A DNA stretch of 64,000 bases from Reinekea forsetii (GTDB lineage: Bacteria > Pseudomonadota > Gammaproteobacteria > Pseudomonadales > Natronospirillaceae). The DNA lies in contig NZ_JAHKPH010000003.1 of the NCBI RefSeq assembly GCF_018860385.1, positions 201,585 to 265,584 of the forward strand. Direction: 5' to 3'. The notes under the pieces were generated by a model. The model was given only the letters and a program-made list of their open reading frames with translations, did not search any database and was not told where the DNA came from. This document shows, piece by piece, positions 29,468 to 38,184 of the stretch (the first letter of the stretch is position 1; the number at the start of each line of letters is the position of its first letter). The translations under genes were made by a program, and so were the position numbers.

Positions 29468-29480
29468 CCCACTGCCTTAA

Positions 29481-29514
29481 AGCGTCATTTTTACCAAGAT
29501 GTAAAAATGACGCT
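29481..29514 (+). terminator. terminator-like hairpin after metH
   Basis: A perfect 14-bp inverted repeat AGCGTCATTTTTAC / GTAAAAATGACGCT with loop CAAGAT, 13 nt downstream of the metH stop. The stem itself is AT-rich inside and no long T run follows. Confidence 0.65.
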
Positions 29515-29617
29515 AATACTAAAGCATTAACCAATCCCTGATTTTTTGAACGGAGTTCAACGCGCAGCTCAAAATGCTGTGCTATATTGAAATACTCAAT
29601 CTTGAGTAGTTTTTTTT

Positions 29618-32212
29618 ATGCCAAACAAGTTCCGCCCGCTCAATGCAATACCCGTCGTTTTTGTGGTCTCGGTCATTGCAATCATTTTAGCGGGTTTCGC
29701 ACTTAAGTGGTCAAACTTTAACGATTTACTATCGCGTGACCACCCTGAATTTATTGATCTTGACTACGGTTTTACCAGAACCACGCAATCGGTAAACCCA
29801 GAAAAATTAGATGCGCTAGAATTTTCTCAAAGCAAACTCAATTCGATCAAACCTAAATATGGTGATCATACCGATTGGCACAAATTCACGCTGACCAATA
29901 AAGATACAAAAAGCAGCAGTTTGGTGGTTAAATTTGATAACCCCATGATCGATAACATAGACATTTATCGTTTTCGTTCCAGCACTCAAACCTACGTTCT
30001 AGAAAAACAAATAGGCGACCTTCTTAAAAACATTCCAGTCGATGAAAGAATTGCCTCGGCTTATCAGTTTTCACTGCGACCGATGGAAAGCCGAACTTTT
30101 ATTGTAGCGAGCCAAACATTAGGCTCCCCTAAACTCCCTATTGTCATTTTTACGAAAGATGAGTTTTCAGATTACCAGCGAATCGAGTTTTTGATTTGGG
30201 GTACTTTTATTGGAATTGCCATGCTCATGGCAATTTATAATTTAGTGCTGTATCAAGGCGTAAGAGATTTAACCTACTTAGCCTACATTGGTTATGTTAT
30301 TGCTATTTTGGTCAATTTAGGTGTAATTCACGGCTATGGTTATTACCTATTTAAAGAACCGGTTCAACTTTTCTTAAACCAGCACATTCTTCCTCAAAAT
30401 GCACTACTGGCATTAATGACCATATTTTTTGCAGTTAACTTTTTAAAGTTTAACCGCAGCTATACCAAGATGCACCGCTACTACTCTATTTTAAGTGCTT
30501 GCTTAGCCATTTACTTTGTCTTCTCATTTTTTATTCCAGAATATCTAACGGTACCCGTTTTTTCCGTGCTTCAGCTTTCGCTGTATATTTTGGCTTATAA
30601 GATGGTAACTTTTAAAATCAAAGAACGTTTTAGTTGGAGTAAATATTACGTCATTTCTTGGTTACCCCTATTCATAGGTGCCGGGGTTGGTTTTGCGTTA
30701 TTTACCGGAAATGCACCCTATAATTTTTGGACGCGGTACGCATTTTTGTTCTCAGCCATTTTCGAAATGACGTTAATTTCAATGGCCCTTGCTGAAAGAC
30801 TCGGAAACACTGAAAGCCAACGACTTTACCAAGCCACACATGAAAGCAAATTTGGTTTTGCTAACGACGGCCTATTACAAAAAACCATAAACCGATTACA
30901 AGAGGGCATTCCCAAAGAACCCATCAGTTTAATTACCGTTGAAATCACCAATTACAATGTTATTGCCCCCTATTTAACAGATAAGCAGTTGTCGGTGATG
31001 ATATTCGGATTAGCCAATTACATTGTTAGCCAGCTCAAGAGTACGTTACCGGTCATTGAACTCGACGAAGTCAACAATAAAAACGGCGCTATTGCCCTGG
31101 CACGAGGCGACTTATTGTCTATTTTGGTGAATACAGACGATTACATCAATATTGAAGACGCCTTGAAACGACTCAGCGATCTAGAGAACTTCAATCCTGT
31201 GCAAGGCTCTATCCCCTATCGCATTCATTGTATTTTCGGTGCCGCTATCGTTGATGCAAAAGAAACGAACCAGTTCGATTTAATCAACCAAGCGAAGCAA
31301 GCCATTACTCAAGCAAAAGAAAAAGATGTTCCTTATTTTATTTACAGCCCAGAATCCGATTTAATCAGTGAACGCCGAATCAAGCTGGCGTTAGATCTAG
31401 CCAATGCGATTCGCAACAACGAATTAGAGCTTTATCATCAACCTCAACTTTTTTCTAATCAAACCCATATCACGCCGAGTGAATTACTGATTCGTTGGAA
31501 GCACCCACTTTATGGCTTTATCAGCCCCGATGAGTTTGTCATGATCGCGGAAGAAACAGGTTTAATTAACCACTTAACCACATGGGTTATCACACGCGCG
31601 GCAAAACATGCAAAAGCATTAGTCACATTTGGCATACACGATTTTCATTTCGCCATAAATGTCTCGGCGCATGACTTATCAAAAGACGGATTCTGCCATG
31701 AAATTTGTAATATCTTTAAACGACACAATTTGCTCACTAATCAATTCACATTAGAACTCACCGAAACAACTCACTCTCTCGACAGCGAAACATTTAATAA
31801 AAATTTATTTGATTTAAGTGAAGCTGGCTTTAACTTAGCCATTGATGACTTTGGCACGGGCTATTCTTCTCTGACTTACGCCAGTGACCACCCTTTTGAT
31901 GATATAAAAATAGACAAGCAATTCATTCAAGACTTCTTTAACTCAGAGAAGCACCAAGCGATTGTAAAAGCTACGATAACGATGGCGAAGAATCTTGACT
32001 TAAACGTAACAGCGGAGGGTATTGAAGACGGTGTAACGCTTGAGCTGTTAAAAGAGTTAGGATGCGATAAGTTACAAGGCTACTATATCGCCAAACCGAT
32101 GCCCTTTAATGAGTATTTAAAATGGCGCTCACCTAATTTTGAAACACACACAAAAATAGGTGAGAACCTAACTTTAGATTTTAACGAAGAACCGTCTAGT
32201 CAGCGTCAATAA
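29618..32212 (+). CDS. 7TMR-DISM sensor with degenerate GGDEF and EAL domain (putative c-di-GMP phosphodiesterase)
   Basis: An 864-residue inner-membrane protein. TM1 is about residues 11-29, then a periplasmic 7TMR-DISM extracellular domain (about 40-185). A seven-helix 7TMR-DISM segment follows (about 190-395), then a GGDEF-like fold whose signature reads ARGDLLSI instead of GGDEF. The C-terminal EAL domain (about 590-845) keeps most catalytic blocks: SELLIRW (EAL read as ELL), LELTETT, AIDDFGTGYSSL, IKIDKQFI, TAEGIE and LQGYYIAKPM. I infer a phosphodiesterase activity controlled by a periplasmic carbohydrate-like ligand and no cyclase activity. A hairpin and T8 run abut the ATG. Confidence 0.85.
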   Translation: MPNKFRPLNAIPVVFVVSVIAIILAGFALKWSNFNDLLSRDHPEFIDLDYGFTRTTQSVNPEKLDALEFSQSKLNSIKPKYGDHTDWHKFTLTNKDTKSSSLVVKFDNPMIDNIDIYRFRSSTQTYVLEKQIGDLLKNIPVDERIASAYQFSLRPMESRTFIVASQTLGSPKLPIVIFTKDEFSDYQRIEFLIWGTFIGIAMLMAIYNLVLYQGVRDLTYLAYIGYVIAILVNLGVIHGYGYYLFKEPVQLFLNQHILPQNALLALMTIFFAVNFLKFNRSYTKMHRYYSILSACLAIYFVFSFFIPEYLTVPVFSVLQLSLYILAYKMVTFKIKERFSWSKYYVISWLPLFIGAGVGFALFTGNAPYNFWTRYAFLFSAIFEMTLISMALAERLGNTESQRLYQATHESKFGFANDGLLQKTINRLQEGIPKEPISLITVEITNYNVIAPYLTDKQLSVMIFGLANYIVSQLKSTLPVIELDEVNNKNGAIALARGDLLSILVNTDDYINIEDALKRLSDLENFNPVQGSIPYRIHCIFGAAIVDAKETNQFDLINQAKQAITQAKEKDVPYFIYSPESDLISERRIKLALDLANAIRNNELELYHQPQLFSNQTHITPSELLIRWKHPLYGFISPDEFVMIAEETGLINHLTTWVITRAAKHAKALVTFGIHDFHFAINVSAHDLSKDGFCHEICNIFKRHNLLTNQFTLELTETTHSLDSETFNKNLFDLSEAGFNLAIDDFGTGYSSLTYASDHPFDDIKIDKQFIQDFFNSEKHQAIVKATITMAKNLDLNVTAEGIEDGVTLELLKELGCDKLQGYYIAKPMPFNEYLKWRSPNFETHTKIGENLTLDFNEEPSSQRQ

Positions 32213-33284
32213 CGCCGCGACGAATTTGATCTTCTTCGATAGATTCAAACAACGCTTTAAAGTTGCCTTCGCCAAACCCTTCGTTGCCCTTACGCTGGAT
32301 AATCTCAAAAAACACAGGGCCAATAACGGTGTTCGTAAATATTTGCAACAGTATGCCCGAATCTTCTGGAGCGCCGTCTATTAAAATATTTAAATCTTTC
32401 AAGTCTTGCAGTGGCTCTGAATGCCCAGGAACACGATCATCAATTTTTTCATAGTATGTATCGGGCGTTGTCATGAAATCTACACCACGAGCGCGCAGTC
32501 TTCTGACGGTGTCGTATATATCTTCGGTAGACAACGCAATGTGCTGAATGCCTTCGCCTTTATATTCTTTCAAATACTCTTCAATTTGCGATTTATCGTC
32601 TGAAGATTCGTTAATAGGAATACGGATTTTTCCGCACGGAGACGTCATTGCTTTCGAGGTTAGCCCAGTTAGCTTGCCTTCAATGTCGAAATAACGAATT
32701 TCTCGGAAGTTACCAATGCGCTCGTAAAAATCGGCCCAGTTTGCCATGTTGCCGCGCATAACGTTATGCGTTAAATGATCTAAAACCTCTAAACCCACGC
32801 TGTTTTCAGCTAAGCGCGACTCCCAATCTGGGTAAAATTCGAAATCTACTTCATAAATAGTCTGATCACCGTAACGATCTACAAAGTATAAGGTTGAATC
32901 TCCAATACCATAAACACCAGGGATATTAAGCTCCATCGGTCCTATTTGGCCCTGGAATGGCTTCGCACCGCTTTTAATCGAGTGCGCCATGGCATGAGCC
33001 GCATCTTTTACACGAAACGCCATACCGTTAACACTAGGACCATGCTGTGAAGCAAACTCTTCAGCGTGAGAATCTGGCTCACCATTTACAATAAAGTTAA
33101 TATCGCCCTGCTTATACAACCAAGCTTGCTTGTTTCGGTGCTTGGCTATTTCAGCAAAGCCAAGGTCTGAGAACAGTGCTTTTAAATCGCTCAAGCCTTT
33201 TGCGGTCGGCGCTGTGTATTCAACAAATTCAAAGCCATCGGTTTGTAATGGATTTTGTAATCCGTTCATAGTCAAATCGGCCAT
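32196..33284 (-). CDS. hppD: 4-hydroxyphenylpyruvate dioxygenase
   Basis: A 362-residue non-haem iron oxygenase that turns 4-hydroxyphenylpyruvate into homogentisate. It has two VOC domains. The C-terminal one supplies the iron ligands H170 (LDHLTHNV), H248 (GIQHIA) and E327 (FFEIIQRKG). GGAGAG precedes the ATG. Its 3' end overlaps the convergent EAL gene by 17 nt. With phhA, phhB and tyrR upstream it forms a phenylalanine-to-homogentisate route. No homogentisate dioxygenase is in the window. Two TyrR-like boxes lie 118-159 nt upstream. Confidence 0.96.
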   Translation of the reverse strand: MADLTMNGLQNPLQTDGFEFVEYTAPTAKGLSDLKALFSDLGFAEIAKHRNKQAWLYKQGDINFIVNGEPDSHAEEFASQHGPSVNGMAFRVKDAAHAMAHSIKSGAKPFQGQIGPMELNIPGVYGIGDSTLYFVDRYGDQTIYEVDFEFYPDWESRLAENSVGLEVLDHLTHNVMRGNMANWADFYERIGNFREIRYFDIEGKLTGLTSKAMTSPCGKIRIPINESSDDKSQIEEYLKEYKGEGIQHIALSTEDIYDTVRRLRARGVDFMTTPDTYYEKIDDRVPGHSEPLQDLKDLNILIDGAPEDSGILLQIFTNTVIGPVFFEIIQRKGNEGFGEGNFKALFESIEEDQIRRGVIDAD

Positions 33285-33401
33285 GGGGCTCTCCAGTTCT
33301 TGTCATTATTTTATGGGCACTGCACTACACAGTTACGGGAAATAAATTTGAACTGAAACCGATTAAAAAGCCAGCTTCACAGGTAAGATGGTTTTGACCG
33401 A

Positions 33402-33443
33402 TGTAAAGGAAAGTTGGCAACACATTGTAACCATTCACTTACA
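33402..33443 (-). promoter_or_regulatory. pair of TyrR/PhhR boxes upstream of hppD
   Basis: TGTAAC-N6-CTTACA at 33426-33443 matches the TyrR consensus TGTAAA-N6-TTTACA in 10 of 12 defined bases. TGTAAA-N6-TTGGCA at 33402-33419 matches in 10 of 12, with a perfect left half. Their 24-bp offset (about two helical turns) resembles the strong/weak box pairs at E. coli TyrR-regulated promoters. The nearest transcription unit is hppD. Confidence 0.6.
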
Positions 33444-33468
33444 GCTTAAATACTTTATTGAAAGGTGA

Positions 33469-33509
33469 GGTGTTTTAGCTTTTATATCGGGATAAAAAAC
33501 TAAAACACC
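33469..33509 (-). terminator. long hairpin after tyrR
   Basis: A perfect 10-bp repeat GGTGTTTTAG / CTAAAACACC encloses a second stem TTTTAT / ATAAAA with loop ATCGGG. Only a C opposite AA interrupts the helix. It starts 15 nt after the tyrR stop and separates tyrR from the hppD boxes. It lacks a strong T run on the minus strand. Confidence 0.6.
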
Positions 33510-33524
33510 CAGATTATTTCAGCC

Positions 33525-35072
33525 TTATGAGGCGTGCTTACCAATGCGATATTCGCGGAGTTTATTAGCAATCGCCGTATGAGATACGCCAAGCTTTTTG
33601 CCTAGCTGACGGCTGCTTGGGTAAGCTGGGTACAATCGCTTTAAAAGCTCCGATTCAAACCGCTTCATGGCTTCGTCTAAGCTGCCTTCAAAGTTTTCAT
33701 CAACATAACCCCAACCATTGGTGAAGCTCGGCAGTTGCAAATGTTCAGGCTCTAACGTATCACCTTCAGTTAACGAAACGGCTCTTAACAGGGCATTTTC
33801 CATTTGCCGCACATTGCCAGGCCAAGGGTACTGGGCAATGGCGTTTTGACACGCTTGAGACATTTTAATGCGCTGCCGTTGCGGTTCAGCGAAGCGTGCA
33901 ATAAAGCGTTCGGCCATAGGCATAATGTCAGATTTTCGCTCACGCAATGCCGGTATATGCAGTGATAATACGTTTAAGCGGTAAAACAAATCTTCTCGGA
34001 ATTTCCCCGACTGACACAAATCGAGTAAATCGGCTTGCGTAGCACAAATGATGCGAACATCGGCGGTATATTCGGCCTCGTCACCAACACGGCGGTAAGA
34101 ACCATCTTGCAATAAGCGCAAAAACTTAGATTGCAGCAGCTCAGACATGTCGCCAATTTCATCTAAAAATACGGTGCCACCTTCGGCTAACTCGACGATA
34201 CCTTTCTTTTCACTTGTAGCGCCTTCAAAAGCGCCCGCAGCATAGCCAAACAGTTCACTTTCAGCCACGTTGTCGGGCAGTGCGGCACAATTTAGCACTA
34301 GAAATGGCTTATCTTTGCGTAAACTGTGTTGATGACAAGCTTTAGCGAGCAGTTCTTTGCCGGTTCCTGTCTCACCCGTAATGAGCAGTGGCGCGTCTAG
34401 CCCAGACATTCGTTTAGCTTGGCGAATGACTCGCTTCATGCCTTGGCTTTCAGCGATTAACATTTCAAACTGCCCAGTTTGCTTATGATAAGCGGTCATT
34501 TGTCGACCTAGCCGCTCAGGGGACTTAAAGGTGATGACACCACCTGCAAATAATGGCTCACCTTCGGTTTGATCAATGTGTACAGGGTAGACATCGGCCA
34601 GAAACGTTCGGCCTTTTAGCTGAACATTGGCGGCATCGGAGGTGGTTTCAGGGTGATTCAACCATTTATTAAAGTTAAACCCCTTTACCCAGGTTTTAAG
34701 CAGTTTTCCGCGCACTTCTTCATGGGATACATTGAGTATATCGAGTGCTGCGTCATTGGCTAATACCACATAGCCTTTAGAATCTATCGAAATAACCGGT
34801 TCTGGCAAGGTTTCGAGTAAGGTTTGCATTTCTTTTTGCTCGCGCTCAAGCGGCATGTATGGCACTAGAGATACATCATGAACACCCGGAATCATTCGCA
34901 TTTCAGGCATTAAATGCTGAAACTCTTCAAACTCTAAATTTGGGAAATTCAAATAGATTTCACCACTGGGATCGATCTCAATGCCACGCAAATCGATTTC
35001 ATGGTTCACTAAAATATCGAGAATCTCGGCGCAGATACCGAGCCGGGAATTACACTTTATATATAGGCGCAT
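33525..35072 (-). CDS. tyrR: aromatic amino-acid regulator TyrR/PhhR
   Basis: A 515-residue regulator with the exact TyrR layout. An ACT domain opens with [23 protein letters not shown] domain follows (about 75-180, GFNFNKWL). The AAA+ core has Walker A GETGTGKE and Walker [15 protein letters not shown]-terminal HTH ends [21 protein letters not shown]. The sigma-54 loop reads GAFEGA instead of GAFTGA. That suggests a regulator that, like PhhR, need not act with sigma-54. The start is ATG 35072 behind TGAGAG, since the frame's earlier start gives a non-family extension. A near-consensus TyrR box lies 106 nt upstream. Confidence 0.93.
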   Translation of the reverse strand: MRLYIKCNSRLGICAEILDILVNHEIDLRGIEIDPSGEIYLNFPNLEFEEFQHLMPEMRMIPGVHDVSLVPYMPLEREQKEMQTLLETLPEPVISIDSKGYVVLANDAALDILNVSHEEVRGKLLKTWVKGFNFNKWLNHPETTSDAANVQLKGRTFLADVYPVHIDQTEGEPLFAGGVITFKSPERLGRQMTAYHKQTGQFEMLIAESQGMKRVIRQAKRMSGLDAPLLITGETGTGKELLAKACHQHSLRKDKPFLVLNCAALPDNVAESELFGYAAGAFEGATSEKKGIVELAEGGTVFLDEIGDMSELLQSKFLRLLQDGSYRRVGDEAEYTADVRIICATQADLLDLCQSGKFREDLFYRLNVLSLHIPALRERKSDIMPMAERFIARFAEPQRQRIKMSQACQNAIAQYPWPGNVRQMENALLRAVSLTEGDTLEPEHLQLPSFTNGWGYVDENFEGSLDEAMKRFESELLKRLYPAYPSSRQLGKKLGVSHTAIANKLREYRIGKHAS

Positions 35073-35177
35073 GTCAGCTCTCTCAGGCAACAATATGGAT
35101 CAATGCAACGGCTTTGTTGCTCAATCCTTTGTAATTATTTATGTGCAGACACGAAAGTTGCCTGAAAGCGCTATTTT

Positions 35178-35195
35178 TGTCAATTAATATTTACA
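35178..35195 (-). promoter_or_regulatory. TyrR box upstream of tyrR
   Basis: TGTCAA-TTAATA-TTTACA matches TGTAAA-N6-TTTACA in 11 of 12 defined positions. It sits in the 124-nt gap between the phhB stop and the tyrR start and so probably mediates autoregulation of tyrR. Confidence 0.65.
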
Positions 35196-35196
35196 A

Positions 35197-35538
35197 CTAT
35201 TCAGTCCCAAGCAGCTGATCTGTCTTAGCCGCGCAAATAAAGTCGTTTTTATGTAATCCGTTAATCGCATGTGTCCACCAGCGAACGATTACTTTGCCCC
35301 ATTCAGTCACTATTTCAGGATGGTGGCCTTCGTTCTCAGCTAATTCTCCAACTTGATTGGTAAAAGCTAAGGCTTGGCGAAAGTTCTTAAACTTATACTG
35401 ACGCTCTAATTGCAGCACGCCATCAATGACCGCTGGTGCCCAATCTGGAATCTCACGCATCAATGACGCTAATTCTTCATCACTGACTTTCGGAGCATCG
35501 GCTTGGCACGCTTCACACTGTTGATTGGCTAATGTCAT
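35197..35538 (-). CDS. phhB: pterin-4a-carbinolamine dehydratase
   Basis: A 113-residue protein that regenerates the pterin cofactor after phenylalanine hydroxylation. The family active-site block [32 protein letters not shown] is intact (quoted here in parts: GHHPEI with its His pair and the [12 protein letters not shown] segment). It begins 10 nt after phhA, so the two are cotranscribed. An N-terminal CEACQ Cys pair is present, as in related proteins. Confidence 0.95.
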   Translation of the reverse strand: MTLANQQCEACQADAPKVSDEELASLMREIPDWAPAVIDGVLQLERQYKFKNFRQALAFTNQVGELAENEGHHPEIVTEWGKVIVRWWTHAINGLHKNDFICAAKTDQLLGTE

Positions 35539-35548
35539 ATCTATATCC

Positions 35549-36349
35549 TTAATTTTGAAGAGATTTCGGTTCGAAACGAGGCGGCAGCATGGGCAATTTC
35601 TGAGCCTCGCGCACCGCTTTCATAATGTCTGTTTTGGCAATATCAAACAATTGATCAATAGAATCTAAGTAGAAATATACGGGTTGAAGAATGTCTATTC
35701 GGTATGGCGTTCGCAATACCGTCATCATATCAAACGGCTCTCTGTCTGCCTTGTCACTCGCGTAAGCAAATTCGGTTTCTTTCGGCGAAGAAAGGATACC
35801 ACCGCCGTATATTTTACGTTCTCCAGAATGGTTTTGAAGCAAACCAAACTCGACCGTAAACCAATACAACCTCGCCAAATACACTCGCTCCTCTTTGCTC
35901 GCCGCCAGCCCTAATTTGCCGTAGGTTTCTGTAAACTGAGCAAAGGCTGGGTTGGTTAACAAAGGACAATGGCCGAAAACTTCATGAAAAATATCCGGTT
36001 CTTGCAAATATTCCAGTTCTTCTGGGCTTCGAATAAAGGTGGCTACGGGGAACTGTTTGTTGGCCAGCAGCTCAAAGAACCTAGAAAAATTGATCAAAGC
36101 CGGCACCGCAGCGGTGCGCCACCCCGTTTCTTTAAGCAATACTTTATCGACATCAGCCAACTGAGGGACTTTATCGTACTGCAGACCCAAGGCTTTAAAG
36201 CCATCTAAATACTCTTGGCAGGCTTTATCTTCTAACGTTGGGTATTGCCGTTGAGACAAGGCATGCCATGTTTGATGTTCATTACTCGACCAAGCCACAA
36301 ACCCATTCGGATCGGGTTGATGCGCCACATACTGAGACGTTTTAGACAT
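35549..36349 (-). CDS. phhA: phenylalanine 4-hydroxylase
   Basis: A 266-residue iron- and tetrahydropterin-dependent monooxygenase converting Phe to Tyr. The iron ligands are H122 and H127 ([13 protein letters not shown]) and E167 (YWFTVEFGL). Its length is typical of bacterial enzymes without the eukaryotic ACT domain. It heads phhA-phhB, upstream of tyrR and hppD. No TyrR box with both half-sites is visible in the 141 nt upstream. Confidence 0.97.
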   Translation of the reverse strand: MSKTSQYVAHQPDPNGFVAWSSNEHQTWHALSQRQYPTLEDKACQEYLDGFKALGLQYDKVPQLADVDKVLLKETGWRTAAVPALINFSRFFELLANKQFPVATFIRSPEELEYLQEPDIFHEVFGHCPLLTNPAFAQFTETYGKLGLAASKEERVYLARLYWFTVEFGLLQNHSGERKIYGGGILSSPKETEFAYASDKADREPFDMMTVLRTPYRIDILQPVYFYLDSIDQLFDIAKTDIMKAVREAQKLPMLPPRFEPKSLQN

Positions 36350-36490
36350 AAATTTGGCTCACTGTTGTTGTAATTATTAGTCAGCCTATTTCGAACGTAG
36401 TTGATGAAAAAGTACAGTTTTTAGGTGTTTTAGATCCCTACAATTGCGTCAATTTTGCTGAACAGTTTTTAAGATTTGTTGACAACACAG

Positions 36491-37573
36491 CTAACGCCCC
36501 CATTCCATAACGCCTTTTGGGCTACTCGTACTTTCAAGCTGTGAATTGATGTCAACTTCAGACCATGCCGTTTCAACAATGTCTCTTAACTCAACCCTTG
36601 GGTATTGCTTAATCCAGCTGGCCAACAGTTTGGGAACATCGGGGTAGCGCACTTGAGTCGCCTTAGCCGTTGTCAAAAAGTAACATATAGACTTTGCATC
36701 AATATGGTCGGTCACATCACCCCACCCGAGCGTTTTTAACGCTTCGGCATTTGAAAGCTGTTCGACTTGCCCTGCTAAAGGCTTAACTAATAATCGTTTG
36801 CCAAGGTGTATGCACTCTGAGGCCAATTCAAAACCTGCGTTACAAATGACAGAGTCGCAGGCTTGCAAACTGTCTTTAAAGCCCGTCACCGAAAACCCTT
36901 TTACGTGAACGTTTCCATAGAATCCACCGTCGATATCTCTTGCATGCACAATGAACCGAAACGGTAACTTATTTAATGTTTTGATTACCTCTGTTGTAGA
37001 TTCGAAAGGTAAATAAACGAGTGCGACTTTTGATGATGGAGCATTTATTGTCGAGAACGACTGCTGCTCGATAATTGGTGGCAGTATTGGCTGGTTAAAA
37101 TGATGCCAATGCACCCCGATGGCCTCACTCACGGGTGCAAACCACTTCATTATGGCGTAGCTGGCAAAGGCGTTTTTTGTTTTTGGAATATCGTGTAGAA
37201 AAGCGTACTGATGCCCTAACCCAATACACGACACTTTTTTAACTTTCGCAGCCCATGCCACAACGGGCTCAAAGTCACTAATGACTAAATCATATTGTTC
37301 TGGTTTTAACGCCTGTACATCTTTTAAAAGCTTGGTAAAGGACGCTTGTGACACAGTTTTTATTGGGTCAACCTGGCCGGATTTTATTGAAAAACTCAAC
37401 CCTTGAAAGCATTGATAATCGCCAAAGACTTCCATACCAAAGTATTCTTCTCTAGGTCGACCAGAAAATACCCAATCGACTTCAATTCCTTGGGCTAACA
37501 GCGCCTTTTGCATTGCTCTGGCTCGTGTTAAATGACCATTGCCGGTGCCTTGAACGCCATAAAGAATTTTCAT
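36491..37573 (-). CDS. MJ1255/VC2487-type glycosyltransferase
   Basis: A 360-residue GT-B-fold protein starting MKILYGVQGTGNGHLTRARAM, the Gly-rich nucleotide-sugar glycosyltransferase opening. The C-terminal half has CDSVICNAGFELASECIHLGKRLLVKPL, as in MurG/UGT-like acceptor-donor domains. This fits the MJ1255/VC2487 family of uncharacterised glycosyltransferases. ATG 37573 overlaps the PAP2 stop (ATGA). The frame's 41 upstream codons lie inside the PAP2 gene and are not used. Coupling with a phosphatase suggests action on a lipid-linked product, which is inference. Confidence 0.75.
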   Translation of the reverse strand: MKILYGVQGTGNGHLTRARAMQKALLAQGIEVDWVFSGRPREEYFGMEVFGDYQCFQGLSFSIKSGQVDPIKTVSQASFTKLLKDVQALKPEQYDLVISDFEPVVAWAAKVKKVSCIGLGHQYAFLHDIPKTKNAFASYAIMKWFAPVSEAIGVHWHHFNQPILPPIIEQQSFSTINAPSSKVALVYLPFESTTEVIKTLNKLPFRFIVHARDIDGGFYGNVHVKGFSVTGFKDSLQACDSVICNAGFELASECIHLGKRLLVKPLAGQVEQLSNAEALKTLGWGDVTDHIDAKSICYFLTTAKATQVRYPDVPKLLASWIKQYPRVELRDIVETAWSEVDINSQLESTSSPKGVMEWGR

Positions 37574-38100
37574 GACCAACCACCCATCAAGAGTGCCCAA
37601 GTGCCTATTAGACTGCCTAAAGCGGCTCCCATGATTGTATCGAATGGGAAGTGCACGCCCAGTAACACTCTTGAATAAGCGACTAAAACCGCCCAACTGT
37701 AAAACACCCCTGTAAGCGCTGGATAATAGCTGGCCATCAAGGTGGCAAACAAAAATGCCGCTGAAGTATGGCCCGAAGGGAAACTGAACTGGTCACTGGG
37801 CTGTATTAAACTCTTAAAGTCGGAAATCGAATTCGCGGGTCGATTTCTTTTCAGACTGTTTTTTAAAATAAAGTAACAAAGGCGCTCAATGGCTATCGCA
37901 CAAAGGGCTATTTGCACAAAAAGCAAACTTGCGGAAGTGTATTGCAGCCCAATGATGATCAATACCAACAGATAGCCTTCACCATCGGCTGATTTTGAAA
38001 TAAAACGTGCCAAGGCTTGATAAGCGGCATGAGAACGTTGTCGATCGAGGCAGTGAAACAACCGTAAGTCGGCTGCGCTTAATTGATTTAGTAATTTCAT
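37570..38100 (-). CDS. PAP2-family membrane phosphatase
   Basis: A 176-residue membrane protein with the three phosphatase motifs: K80-x6-R87-P88 (KNSLKRNRP), PSGH at 108-111, and S143-R144...H150...D154 (SRVLLGVHFPFD). Four to five hydrophobic helices are evident. Candidates for substrate are undecaprenyl diphosphate, phosphatidate or lipid A phosphate. A terminator-like hairpin abuts the ATG and includes the GAGG Shine-Dalgarno in its 3' arm. Expression may thus depend on opening that hairpin. Confidence 0.85.
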   Translation of the reverse strand: MKLLNQLSAADLRLFHCLDRQRSHAAYQALARFISKSADGEGYLLVLIIIGLQYTSASLLFVQIALCAIAIERLCYFILKNSLKRNRPANSISDFKSLIQPSDQFSFPSGHTSAAFLFATLMASYYPALTGVFYSWAVLVAYSRVLLGVHFPFDTIMGAALGSLIGTWALLMGGWS

Positions 38101-38126
38101 AAAAAAGCCCTCTTCAATTGAGGGCT
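38101..38126 (-). terminator. terminator hairpin abutting the PAP2 start codon
   Basis: Read on the minus strand: AGCCCTC-AATTGAA-GAGGGCT followed by a T run and immediately by the PAP2 ATG. It lies 59 nt after the stop of the HIT gene and so probably terminates that transcript. The 3' arm holds the only Shine-Dalgarno-like sequence for PAP2. Confidence 0.75.
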
Positions 38127-38184
38127 ATTAAGTCAGAGCACTGTGACACTTATTTGACCGTTTTATAAAACTATTATGACAACC

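Noticed and set aside
33310-33335. Sigma-54 promoter near GGGCACTGCAC
   Set aside because: The spacing and second element do not match GGCAC-N5-TTGCA, and the orientation is away from hppD.
36350-36490. TyrR box upstream of phhA
   Set aside because: No TGT-N12-ACA arrangement with adequate half-sites was found on either strand.
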